This document shows positions 34,631 to 46,223 of a stretch of DNA of 64,000 nt, in pieces. The notes under the pieces were generated by a model, which was not told where the DNA came from, made no database searches, and worked only from the letters and a program-made list of their open reading frames with translations. The number at the start of each line of letters is the position of its first letter. Position 1 is the stretch's first letter. The DNA is from Malus domestica (taxonomy: Eukaryota > Streptophyta > Magnoliopsida > Rosales > Rosaceae). The translations under genes were made by a program, and so were the position numbers. The stretch spans positions 29,560,501 to 29,624,500 of the forward strand of contig NC_091665.1 in the NCBI RefSeq assembly GCF_042453785.1, written 5' to 3'.

Positions 34631-35950
34631 TCATTTTTGAGCCAGCTTCATGATGAGATTTTTCAGTACGAAGCACTCTTCCGTTGGATGACTTATGAAA
34701 CGGTGGAATTTAAAGTACCTTGGATTGTCAGTATGATTCATCTCTTTTGGCCATTTGCACTCAGGTAAGTCGATCACCTTTTTGTCAAACAAGTCTTTTA
34801 AAATGGCAACCACATCAGAGTCGGGGAATGGATAAGTCTTCTCCTCAAGCTCCTTCAAAGTACGTCTACGCATCTCTTGATCATGAAAAGCTTCGGCTTG
34901 AATCGCCTTACCTCGTGTAGAGATTTTGACGGGAGCTGTGTTGACCGTCATTGCTTATTTGGTGGATTTCCACGCAGCATTCTCCATCTTTGTCCTAAGA
35001 ACTTTGTCGCTCTTGTAGTCGGCGATCGGTTCTTTCTCCCCATGATGGGCGATGCTCAACTCCATGTCATGGGCGTGGGTGGCTAACTCCTCAAAGGTCC
35101 ATGGTTTGATGTTTTGAAGGATGTAGTGTAATCCCCACTGCATGCTTTAAACACATATCTCGATCGAGGAGGTCTCCGAAAGTCTGTCTTTGCAGTCAAG
35201 ACTTAAAGTGCGCCATCGGTTGATGTAGTCCACGACTGGCTCATCTTTCCATTGCTTTGTACTTGTCAGCTCCAGCATGCTTACAGTGCGGCGGGTGCTG
35301 TAGAAGCGGTTAAGGAATTCTCTTTCCAATTGCTCCTAGTTGTTGATGGACTCAGGCTCTAGGTCCGTGTACCACTAAAAGGCGTTTCCTTTCAGCGAGC
35401 GCACAAACTGCTTGGTGAGGTAGTCTCCCTCCGTCCCCGCGTTGTTGCAAGTTTCGACGAAATGTGCGATGTGCTGCTTTAGGTTTCCTTTTCCATAAAA
35501 CTGCATGAACTTTGGTGGTTGATAACCCCTTGGCATCTTCAGGGCATCAATCTTCTTGGAGTATGGCTTCGAGTAAAACAAGGAGGTATGTGAGCTCCCT
35601 TCGTACTGTGCCTTGATGGTGTTGGTGATCATCTCCTGCAGCTGCTGGATAGAAAGAGATCCCATGAGTACCGCTGCTTTGTCTGGCTCCGGCTTCACAT
35701 CGATCTTCTCCACCGGAGGCTCCTCATCTTCGCCAGCTCCTCTCTTTAGTGGATCATCCTCTGGGTCAGGGTTCTCGCCGTCCTGTGGCTCCAGTCGGTT
35801 GACGAGTACAGCGATTTGCAAGTCTTTTTCTTCAACAATCCGTGTTAGCCTTGCGATCGCTTTATTCATTTGAGCCAGTTGTTCTTCGATGGAGGTAACG
35901 CCGATGGTCATGACATGTGCAACCAATAGACGTGACTTTCCTTTAGACAT
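34631..35950 (-). pseudogene. Decayed gag of the LTR element
   Basis: A single minus-strand frame runs about 440 codons, interrupted only by nonsense codons (near 35375, 35337, 35145, 34955 and 34631), with no frameshift seen. It starts MSKGKSRLLVAHV. It contains a coiled coil (IEEQLAQMNKAIARLTRIVE), an acidic linker and the gypsy-type gag core (MPRGYQPPKFMQFYGKGNLK, HFVETCNNAG, EFLNRFYSTRRTVSMLEL, EPVVDYINRWR). It lacks a clear CCHC knuckle, and no protease or RT follows. Gag forms the particle that packages element RNA; this copy is inactive. Confidence 0.85.
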
Positions 35951-36273
35951 CCAGGATGCTGACGAAGAACGTCGTTGGCTGCTTTAGGATGTCATCTTGT
36001 GTGCCTCAGTAGCATGCTTCGGTGCCCCCAACGATGTCAAGTTGATGACAGACTCGCACCTTTAATGCTCCCCTTGCTCCTTTAACAGCACCAACTTTGA
36101 AGTGGCATGTTGAGGAATGGTTGTGGCGCCAATGGATTGTCCAGTCGCGGCAGAAGTGCTCAGAATCCTTCCCTTGGTGGTTGCGAGAACGGCTTGTCCC
36201 TTGCTTGATGCCATTGACTTTGAGGTATGTTTGGATTCCTTGAACGGACAAAGAGATGAGAGGTAGAGATTGT

Positions 36274-36293
36274 CCCACCGGGCGTGCCAAATT
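36274..36293 (-). other. Primer-binding-site-like sequence
   Basis: In reverse complement, directly after the minus-strand 5' LTR, the sequence reads TTTGGCACGCCCGGTGGGAC. Its position fits the tRNA primer site. I did not identify the matching tRNA. A near-identical motif sits inside the second LTR element at about 41950-41972. Confidence 0.6.
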
Positions 36294-37235
36294 TGTAAAC
36301 ACGAAATTTTCCTACGACAAACGAGACAAGAACACGTGTACAAAATAATATTTGTATTAATCATTTAGGGGTTACAATCTCTCCCAAATTTGATCCTCTG
36401 ATTCGATCTCCGTAAGGTGTTGATTTGTGGATGTGCGATTGATCCAAGGGCCGTCGATGCTTGATCTTGGATGAACGGTCGAAAGTTTTCTTCAAGGGCC
36501 GTTGGGGCTTAATCTTGAAGGTTGATGGAAGTTTCTTTAAGGGCCTTTGGGCTTGATCTTGAAGGTTGATGGATGAACGGATCTTCAAGGCTTTTGGGCT
36601 TGATCTTGAAGAATTGTTGATGAATGGATCTTCAAGGGCCTTTGGGGCTTGATCTTGATGAACAGTTGATGAATGGATCTTCAAGGGTTTTTGGGCTTTA
36701 TCTTGAAGAACGGTTAGATATGTGGATTTGTTGATGTTGTTGATCTAAAGGGCCGTTGGGGCTTGATCTTAGGATGAACGGATGATGAACGATGCACGCT
36801 TCCTTCAAGGACCGTCGGGGCTTGATCTTGAATTGGAGGAAGTTCCTTCAAAGGGCAGTTGGGGCTTGATCTTGAAGGTTGGGTTGACGAAGAACGAAGA
36901 GAGCTTTCTTGATCATTTGTGATTTTCTTGGGAGCTTTGGAGTTTCAAAGCTTCAAGGTTTTGGTGTGAGGTGAATTGGTTATGACTTGGTTCCCCTTTA
37001 AATGAATGAAATGGCTTATATTTATAGAATTTTCCAAGGCCTAATTTTGAATATGATATTCAGATGAAATAAATCATTTCTGCCAGGTGTTGACACGTGT
37101 CCTGCTTGATGACTTTTCCGATTTATTTTGATTTTACGTTTAGTCACATGCTACGTGTAAAATTTATATGACACGTGAGCGTTGAAATTGTAACTATTGG
37201 TCAACATTTATTTCATCGAAATTTCGATGTCTACA
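36294..37235 (-). repeat. Right LTR (5' LTR of the minus-strand element)
   Basis: Partner of 27385-28362, one repeat unit shorter. The ORF read through 37175-37561 begins inside this LTR and so is only partly NLR sequence. Confidence 0.9.
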
Positions 37236-37240
37236 ATGAT

Positions 37241-37528
37241 GTTTGGAATGAAGATTCTGAAAAATGGAGCAAATTGATGAGTTGTTTGTCAGAACTCCAT
37301 TTTGCACGGGGGAGCACCATACTTGTCACTACACGCAGTTCCAAAGTTGCAATAATTACAAAAACACTTCCTTGCTATGATTTGGGATTTCTATCTGAAG
37401 ACGAATGCTGGTCCATATTGAAGGAAAGAGCATTTGTAGATAATATTGCTGCTCTTACAGATCCTGATCTAGAGGAAGTTGGAAGAGAGATTGCCAAAAA
37501 GTGTGCAGGTTTACCATCTGTGGCAAAG
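37241..37528 (+). pseudogene. CC-NB-LRR gene, part 2 (kinase-2 to GLPL)
   Basis: Resumes the NLR frame after the 9.85-kb insertion. VWNEDSEKWSKL completes kinase-2 (LVLDD|VWNE), then RNBS-B (GSTILVTTRSSKVA), RNBS-C-like CYDLGFLSEDECWSIL, and the GLPL motif as CAGLPSVAK. The exon ends AAAG|GTAATG at 37528. Open except for the insertion itself. Confidence 0.85.
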
Positions 37529-38448
37529 GTAATGACTGTTAATTTAGTATTATTTATTTGAAGTTTATACTATTTTGTTTGGAATCTTATTTGTTATCAT
37601 TATAATTTCCGCACATTCTTTTGACCTTTTGTACCTTTTGTATCTTTTGTATGTCTCTACTTTATTTTGTCCTTTGATTCTATAATGGAACCAATTTCGT
37701 ATAAAGAAGAAAGAAAGGGAAAACGCCAAAAAAGAAAGAAAGGGAAAATGCTAAAAAAAATTAAGAAATTAAATAATAATAATATGCTTAATTCTTGCCT
37801 TACAATTGAGGCTATTACTAAATATATGGTAATCTCCTTAGTGGGTCTAAGTGACCCATTAACCCTATTATAGATATTGCCTCATTAATATTGTTAGGGT
37901 CCTTATAATCCCAACCCTACCCCCTAAATAAAGGCATGTCTCCGTGCCCTAATACTAGATATGCTAAGTTAGACCCAATATGCTCTGCTTTTGTCCAAGT
38001 AACACCCTTTCCAAGCAATCTGTCATGTAGAAATGAAAAGGGTTGTCTCAACTTGTTCACCCAGTTACAAACCATTGGATATTCAAATATTAGCATGGTA
38101 GCTGCAACCAAAACAAGTGCAAACTTGTCATTAGTTGCTGATTATTTCCCCAAATACAACCTTGGTGAAAATGCAAAATTTCCAAATCTCCTAGCATCCC
38201 ACAAGCACACTAGCCTCCAACTGAACAACTTTTTCCTTCATGATGCTGATGCATATAATGCTACTAAACAAAGACCCAAAAAGTTGTTCAATTCATCAAT
38301 TGTATTGTAGTCCTTGATACATACGGCATATAGGTATCAACAAACTTTGTCTTGATCCAATAATAATCTTGCCTTCTCGAATTAAGTAGCGAGGAATCAG
38401 ACGATTTGGCATTATAATCACAATACTGTATCACTTCTGTCACACGTA

Positions 38449-41400
38449 TAATGATTCTGGAAATTACAAAGCCCACGTGATGCGCAAGTCATTAATAGTT
38501 GAGCTAACTACGTCTTTCTTGTGGATGCGGCGTGCAAACGTGCGACCGAGCTCGGTCAGGCAAGTAGAATAGACGTGATCATGTGGTGTCGAACGTACTA
38601 TTAATTTATGCACCAAGCGACTACGATCGGCGATGGAACACTCTCAACCTAGGGTTCTAGAATCTAAAGACAAGGTTATGCCTTCAGCTATGAAGTTCAA
38701 TTCTCCGCACCAGATTCGGTAGCTTCAACTATATTTGTGAAAATATAGGTGCATCGAATCAGTATTAGGTTGTAAGAGCAAAGATACTCAAATGAATGAA
38801 TGTCTTTACTATGAATGTTGTTAGGCCGACTGAATGCTTAACTCTGAAATCCACCTAGGAATAACCACTCATAGAACAACTCACTTTGCTGGGAAGCTGA
38901 TGAGACCTTGTTTGTCAAAAGAATCGTAGAATCTTTGCTGGCTGAGACTTGGATAGATAGCAAACCAACTAGAAGCAGTAATGTGAATCCAAACTGAATA
39001 TGTTTTTGATCGCCTGATTCTACAACTCAGTGATGTTAATCCAAACTAAATATGTTGTCGATTGTCAACACAGTGTTGTTAATCCAAATTAAAGGTGCAT
39101 TGGAAAATGGTTAGGATAATTAGTATTTTTTTAGGGTGTGAGAAGGTTTCGCATAGAGCATTTTGAGTTGTTTGTTGAGTTAAATAGGCTGTTTGCATTG
39201 CAAAACCACTTCTATTTATAGAGGTACGTTTTGTGATAGCCAAGTCTGTCGAAGTAAAGTCCTAATAGGACTATGACTTCTTGGACCATATTCAGATATT
39301 CCTAACATTATCTCACCAAACCTCCTATTATGCCGGGACTCTATCTCTACTAGGTCTCGGCCTATTTGACTTGAATTAGGACTCTGAACCTAGCCTTTTT
39401 ATGCACTTAATTCACTCTTATCTGATTAGGCATAGGTTTTCATCTTGGAATAATTCGAGTCTTATCAAAACCTTTTTGGACCCTTAACAATTTCAATTCA
39501 AACATGACTCAACCCAGCCACGTCTAAGTCTAATCCCTTAGCAATCCCACTTTCATTAAGACTTTGTCGAATCATCATTTTCAGGGCTGAGAAAACCATT
39601 TGGCCAGATAGATCACTATTGGGCTGAGAGCCATAACCTTCCATTTTGACTTATCTTCTCAACCCAAACCCAATATTTCAGGCCCAAACATTGCCCCTTG
39701 CTTGTGAAATCTTTGACCATAGACATATAGTCGGAGGGTTTTGAAGAAGCGAATATTCTTCAACCACCTCCATTGGCTTGTAATAAATGTCTTTACTCAG
39801 GTGTGCACGCTAACTCTGCATCGACTGACCCAACCTAATTACTTCTGCCACACTTTGAGTTCTTACCATAACTCTCTAGATTTGGCCTTTCATGCGCCAC
39901 GCTCTTTTAGACAGCCTAGTCATTAGAACGTCCCATTTTGATTGACTCGTTTTAAAAACCAAAGCATCAATTCTCATATTGGGTTAGGTGGCATGAAAAT
40001 TGGCCCAAGTCGCTTCAATTGCCAAAACTGCAATGAGTGAAAAACACATCCGAGATTTTTCTATTTTGAAATTCAAAATTAATAACTCAATCATTTCTTT
40101 CTCTTATGTGTTGCCCATAAAAACCCTCAGAAATTTCTTCATCTCATTCACACTTTCAAAACCCTCTAGAAACTCTGCAACTTCAATTTCCTAGAATTCT
40201 CAAGCTTCCTCTATTTTCTTACCAACCGCTTTAACTTCTCCAACTCGAAACCCCATCTTTTCAAATGGCCAGCACTCAAACACCTCTAAGCTTCTGTGAA
40301 TAGCTCACTTCAAAACATTAAAAGCTTCATTGACTGCCTTATCATCAAGCTCTTCAGATATCCTGATGAGCAATAAGCCAAGTCTTAGGTTTTTGGTCAT
40401 TTGATCAAGAACACTATCTTAGACTCGGTCATTTCACCGGTGAAGGAAAATCTACTCACATCACTTTTCAAAGTTGGGAGTCGCCAAACCCCAGATCGTT
40501 TAGCCCTCAGCCTCTACTGCTTGGGCTTCATGGGTCCGCTAAATGGTGCCCCACTTTAGCAATGCGTGACATCTGGGCATTTTCGACACCATCAAGATCT
40601 TCATAGTAGATATGAACATGGATTGAGAACTTTTAGTGGCGACCCTTAATTTTTGGTACCTAGCCATTAACATGATGGTTTTCCCCATCGGCCCTATGAG
40701 CCCTACTATACTGGATGTCACCACCATCCTCGGTACATCTCTAACCAACCTCGCTGTTGACTTCATTTTGTCAACACGCAAGTACAACTTGGACTTGAGG
40801 GCCATCTTTAACGAGAAAGCCTAGGAGTCTTAAAGCTCAAGGACTGTAAGAAAAATTGGCTGAAGGAAAACATCGCCAAGTTTGCAGAAAACTTCCTCAA
40901 CTATAACACGTTAAACACCAATTTTGTTGGCAAAGATGATGAACCTGTCAAACAAGGGGAACATGAGACCTTCATTTCTACTAGTACTGTTACAAGTCCA
41001 ATAAGTGCCTCACAGAGAATATGTCAGTGGTCGAGGCACTGGAAAGTGGTTAGGTACTAGCCCTCAGCCATTAGCATCTTGAAACACTACACAGTTATTG
41101 GTGGCATACATGTTGGAGTGGTGGCACTCAATAGACACTTCTCGTCAAATATCCGGCCTTAAGTATGACATGGCCTAGACAAAGCTTGATCATTTTTCTC
41201 GCAAAGAGTTGATAAAAAATAACATCAGCCCTGGTGATTCAAAGGTGCAAACTTTTGCAGTATTGACTGCAGTCTCGGCCGAAGTTGTTCGCGTTTTGAC
41301 ATCTTTCCTGTTGGTTTGGGACAATGCCTTACACACATAATGCTTTTCGATACATAATGCTTTTCGATGATAATTCCAGCAGCATTAATGTTGATATACT

Positions 41401-42261
41401 ACTAAGAATTTTCTTTTGGAAGGTACTGCACTTGGCTCTTGCTTTTTAACAGTGACATTTGGACTGTCAAATTTTAGTGAACAATTATGTTAACAAAAGT
41501 TCGTTTCCTCATGAGATCATTATACTTCCTCATGGTATTGATTTACTATATCTTGTTTGAAACTGAGTTGGCCGAGCTCACTCTCCAAGGTAAATTTAAA
41601 TGTCTGGTATGTTTGGCGAGCCTACATCAAATGAAAGTTTTAGGAAGTACATCATCTGAGGCTCATCGTTGTCTTCCTCAACCATCCGTTATGAAGACCC
41701 AAAATCGGTGGGCTTAGTAGTCATCGCGATAATCATCGCCGCTAGCTTCTGGTTGTGGAGATTATCTCAATTTCTAGGTGTGCTGTAGGGTATGGCTTGA
41801 CGGCAACGAGAAGATCATGTGCAATTTTTATGTCAGATGACACAATTGCCTGATTTGTAGATGTTTGATTTGTCGATGCTTTCCCCATTGTTGTTTTCTT
41901 CTTGACAAAGTGACTTTTAGTCGTCATGAACTTCATAGTTTTTAGCACTTGGTTTCACTGAGCGTGCCAAAATGTTGACCTTGAAAATTACAAAGCCTAA
42001 GTGACCCGCATGCCGAGTAACTACTATGCTACCTATATCTTTCTTGTGGATGTGGGCGTGCCAACTCACGACCGAGCTCAACCCATTCATGTATAAGTCT
42101 GATCCCTTAGCAATCCCACTTCCATTAGAACTTGGTTGAATCATCATTTTTTGGGTTGAGAAAGCCATATGGCCTTAAGGATCACTATTGGGCTGAGAGC
42201 CACGACCTTCAATTTTTACTTATCTCTTCTTAGCCCAAACATAATATTTTAAGCCCAAACA
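38449..42261 (-). mobile_element. Decayed LTR retroelement in the NLR intron
   Basis: The left LTR (38449-39690) and a right LTR with a large internal deletion (41973-42261) share both ends: gaaaattacaaagccc.. and ..cactattgggctgagagcca..gcccaaaca. The purine tract aagcaaggggcaa (reverse complement) at the left LTR and PBS-like TTTTGGCACGCTCAGTGAAACC by the right LTR give minus orientation. Flanks acgta and gcgta suggest a 5-bp target duplication with one mismatch. No gag or pol was seen inside. Confidence 0.65.
40618..41340 (+). pseudogene. Plant mobile domain (PMD, aminotransferase-like) fragment
   Basis: The frame at about 40636 reads LNFWYLAINMMVFPIGPMSP then TILDVTTILGTSLTN. This resembles the start of the plant mobile domain (FxxGxMTxTLxDVAxLxGL pattern). 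A further stretch in other frames (CKKNWLKENIAKFAENFLN; VQTFAVLTAVSAEVVRVL) may continue it. It lies inside the LTR remnant and is broken by stops. Identification is by pattern only. Confidence 0.4.
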
Positions 42262-42906
42262 GCGTAAGAGTTCCTTGACTATGAAACAATTATCTTTAAA
42301 TAGAATGGCCAAAGTCTAGTATCATGAATACTTTCATAAATTTTGTTCTCATCTAACACTGTAAAGGTTTCTTTAAGTCTTTCGGTCTCCCACAGTGCAT
42401 GGACGACTTTGCTACATATAATATTGGCTAGCTCATATCCAGACTACAGGTGTCAAATAAGACATGATTATCTTGGATGATAGAGATGCCATCATTGGAC
42501 AATCCAATAATAGAGTAGACTTTCCAAACTCTCATTTCCTCACGGGAAGATAAGACTGCCTCAAGTGGAAGATTAGACACTCATGTGGAGTTTGTGCTTT
42601 GTAAACCAATTCCATTTTCTTGTTTCCAAACCCTAGAGCAACATGAGCTTTGTACATCATGCACTTGGACATTGAGTAGCTATATTGCCAATAGCTTTTA
42701 CTAGGCTCTGGATACCAAATAATGGAATCCATTTTGTTTCGTAGAAAAGAGAAAAAAAGAGGGAAAACGCAAAAAAATTAAGAAAGTAAGTAACAACATT
42801 CTTTTTTCATGCCTTCCAAATGACACTATTCAAAAATAAATATATAGTACTCATGAACCATATATGAATTATTTAACAGGAAATCTAACCATATATGAAC
42901 CAACAG

Positions 42907-45900
42907 GTTTTCAGAGGAATATTGCGTTCTAAGAATGGTGCAGATCAATGGTCAGCAATTCTACAAAGTAAAATATGGGACTCTCCAGAAGCAAAAAAGA
43001 TTATATTGTCGGAATTGAAGTTGAGTCTGGATAATTTGAAACTCCCATTTTTGAAACAATGCTTCACTTATTGCTCAATGTTCAATAAAGGTTTTGAAAT
43101 TGAAAGGGATGACCTAATACAATTGTGGATGGCTCAAGGATTGCTTCACCCTTCTTCCAAGAATAGTGATCTAGGGATGGAGGATATAGGCATTGAGTAT
43201 TTTCATATTCTGTTGCAAAACTCCTTACTTCAAGATCTTACGAAGGATGAATTTGGTGTCGTTGCCAAATGCAAGATGCATGCTATTGTGCATGATTTTG
43301 CAGAACTTGTATCAAAATCTAAGAGCGTGACTTCGGGTTCTAATGAGATGGTCAGCACACTGAAGATTCGACATGCTTCACACATTCCTACTTCAGTTTT
43401 GGAATCAATTCCAAAGAAAACTTTAAGGGGATTGCGCTCATTGTTTTCTAATAATGAAGTTCCTAGGACCATGTTGCCAAGGTTTAGAGGTTTGCATGTC
43501 TTGAATCTTTACAACGCAAATATTAAGGAGCTACCGATTTCAATTGGGAAACTGAAACAGTTGAGGTATTTAAACGTTTCTGGAACAGAGATCAAAGCAA
43601 TCCCCAAATCTATCGGCAAGCTCCATAACTTACAGACATTAAGAATGGAGTATTATAGACGTCTGAAAGTGTTCCCTAAGGAAATGGGAAATTTGGTCAA
43701 TTTGAGACACGTCTATTTTGGTCCAGTCCGAAAAAAGAAACTTGCAAATTTTGGTTGGTATAGGGAATCTCTTGCTGGGGTTGGGCAATTGATTAATCTT
43801 CGAACGAGGCCTTATTTTGTTGTGAGTCCTGATGAAACTAATCGTAGTATTGAGGAATTGGCTGGCTTAAACCACTTGAAAGGTGAACTAGCTATTTATG
43901 ATTTGGAACATGTGAGAGATGGAGAAGAAGCGAAGAAATCAAATTTAGTTGGGAAGAGAAACATACATAAGTTATCACTTGTATGGGGTGAGGAAATGAG
44001 GCCATGCAACAACAGTGAAGATGATATTCTCCAAGGCCTCCAGCCACACCTTAATTTGGAAATTTTGGAGATTTGCAATTTCATGGGTGCTCAATTTCCA
44101 TTGTGGAAGCCATACAACAACTTGAAAAAGATTCGACTACTTCAATGCGACGTATGTGAAGAAGCGCCCATGCTTGGCCATCTACCTAGTCTTATGCATC
44201 TTGAGTTTAATACAATGCATAATCTAAAACGTTTGGGAGTTGAGTTTTATGGCTATAATGGTGTTGATGATGCAATAAAAACAAAGGCTTTGTTTCCAAC
44301 ATTGAAGACATTCAGAATTTGTGCATTCCTAAACATGATCGAATGGATTGAGCCACCAGTGAGGAAAGAGGAACAAATAACAGTGTTTCCTTGCCTTGAG
44401 GAGTTGGAGCTCGTGGAGTGTCCTCAAATGAGAAATTTTCCTAATCAGTTTTCATCCCTCCGTAAGTTGAAGATGAGTATTTGTCACGAGCTATCAGACC
44501 TAACAAGTCTGGTAGAAAAGTGTACCTCTCTTCAGAATCTGGAAATAAGCAGCTGTGACAAACTTAGATCCCTTTCCCTTTTTGGTTTGACATCCATCCG
44601 GAAATTGTTGTTTAGTTCATGTGGTGGTGGTGGTGGATTGACATCAACGAATCTACATAGAGGATCAGAACTGTACACCCGAGTATCTCTTGAGGAGTTG
44701 TCCATGGAAACAAGCCGCTGCGTTAGTCTGATATCCATTTCAATTCACGGTGCAACATCCCTTCGAGGATTGAAAATTAATTCATGTGGTGAATTAAGAT
44801 CAATGGACCTGCAAAGTCTACCAGAATGCTATATTCCTCTAAAGGTGTAGTCTTTAAGGTCGTGCAGAAGTGTAGAGTCAATTTTAGGTTTACATGGATG
44901 CACATCCCTTTGTGAATTGACTGTTGAAGATTGTGATGGATTAAAAACTTGTGTATGGCGTGGGCTTGAATCTTGTACTTCTATCCGTGCGCTGCGTGTC
45001 CACGATTATCAACAATTGGGGCAGTATTCAGCTTATGGGGTAGACATATCTCTTATAGAGGAGCTGACCATTTATAACTGCCCTAAGCTAATATGCATTT
45101 CCAATCACTGTCTAACGACCCTCCGCAAACTGATGCTTATTGCAAGTTGTGAATCAGAATTGTCTACCGGCAGCAGTACTATAGTGGAGGAGTTGTATTT
45201 ACAGGATTGTACATCCCTTGGTTCAATGTGTATCTACAATTGTGAAAGGCTGAGCCATTTTTCAGTTGATGGGCTAGACACACTCACTATTCTTGAGGAG
45301 TTGACTATAAGGAATTGTCCTAGTCTAACATTCATTCCAATCATTCCATGTCTTCGAGGATTAGTGATTGAGGGTTGTGAGAAGCTTTCGCGTTTACCGA
45401 GTGAGTTGAAAAATTGCAATGCACTTGAGAGATTGAAAATAATAGGTAGTCGAAACTTACAATCATTGTATTCCCCCCATCCCTTCGACAATTTGTCATG
45501 GAAGATTGTGCTCAACTATCAAGCCTGTCAGGTGATTATGGATCTCTTGAGGAGTTGAGTATAATGAATTATCCTGAGTTAAGTTGGAGTTCAGTTGCCA
45601 ATGAGGGAAGGAGGCTGACCGCCCTCCGAAAATTGGTTATTGCAAGTTACGGTGGACCGGAATTGAACATCTACTATATCAGTACTCTTGAGGAGATTTC
45701 CTTACGCAATTGCACGTCCCTTATCAGGTTGGAAATTCGAAACTGTGAAAATTTGATATCTCTGGCAGATGCCGATGTAACTAGCTTGCAATCTCTTTCC
45801 ATGTTAAGAATACGTAATTGTAAGAAATTACAATACTTGCCGACGGGTCTACACACTTTGACTCGTCTGGAGAGATTGAGGATAGGTGAGTTGTGGGAGA

Positions 45901-46223
45901 AGCTCGATTCTTTTCCGGTTTCGGAAATTCCATCATCAAAGATCTTAGGATTCTTCGGGTGGCCTAAGCTCAAGTCTTTGCCTCAAGTAATTCATCACTC
46001 AACTAGTCCTGTAAAATACTTGACTATAGGAAATTGTGATGGACTGGAAACTCTTCCAGAGTGGTTGGGTGACCTTACATCTCTCTACCGACTATACATT
46101 TATGATTGCAAGAATCTCAAGTCTATGCCTTCCGCCCAAGCTATGCAACGCCTCATCAATCTAGAATATCTTGAATTGGGTTCCTTTTCTTTCACCTTTT
46201 CTTTTCTTCTTCGTCTTCAGTAA
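42907..46223 (+). pseudogene. CC-NB-LRR gene, part 3 (end of NB-ARC and LRR)
   Basis: Continues VFRGILRSK.., then LKQCFTYCSMFNKGFEIERD (RNBS-D), DLIQLWMAQGLL and an MHD-like motif written MHAIVHD, where Ala replaces the usual Asp at the third position. About 20 leucine-rich repeats follow (LNLYNANIKELPISIGKLKQ, LEELELVECPQMRNFP, LQNLEISSCDKLRSL). The frame is stopped by TAG at 44848, reopens in the same frame to 45556, and shifts at about 45480-45500 to end at 46223. Together with the stops in part 1 and the LTR insertion this is a pseudogene, although part 3 alone has a 650-codon open stretch. Confidence 0.85.

Larger units (their letters stand above)
27385..37235 (-). mobile_element. 9.85-kb LTR retrotransposon derivative (gag only, LARD / TR-GAG-like)
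   Basis: LTRs at 27385-28362 and 36294-37235 both run TGTAAACACGAAATTTTCC to ATTTCGATGTCTACA on the plus strand. The target duplication ATGAT occurs at 27380-27384 and 37236-37240. Orientation is minus: a purine tract (gaagtgggggcatt in reverse complement) abuts the left LTR, and a PBS-like TTTGGCACGCCCGGTGGGAC abuts the right one. The internal region has a decayed gag at 35950-34631, but I see no protease, RT, RNase H or integrase. The rest is tandem repeats, captured-looking gene fragments and an antisense foreign ORF. It therefore needs another element for movement. LTRs differ by substitutions and a repeat-unit indel (978 versus 942 bp), so the insertion is not recent. Confidence 0.9.
37529..42906 (+). 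other. 5.4-kb intron of the NLR gene, filled with transposon remains
   Basis: Donor AAAG|GTAATG and acceptor CAACAG|GTTTTC rejoin SVAK to VFRGILRSKNGADQWS, the expected NB-ARC sequence. 37529-38448 shows no recognisable gene. 38449-42261 is a decayed LTR element. 42262-42906 is unassigned. Confidence 0.75.
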
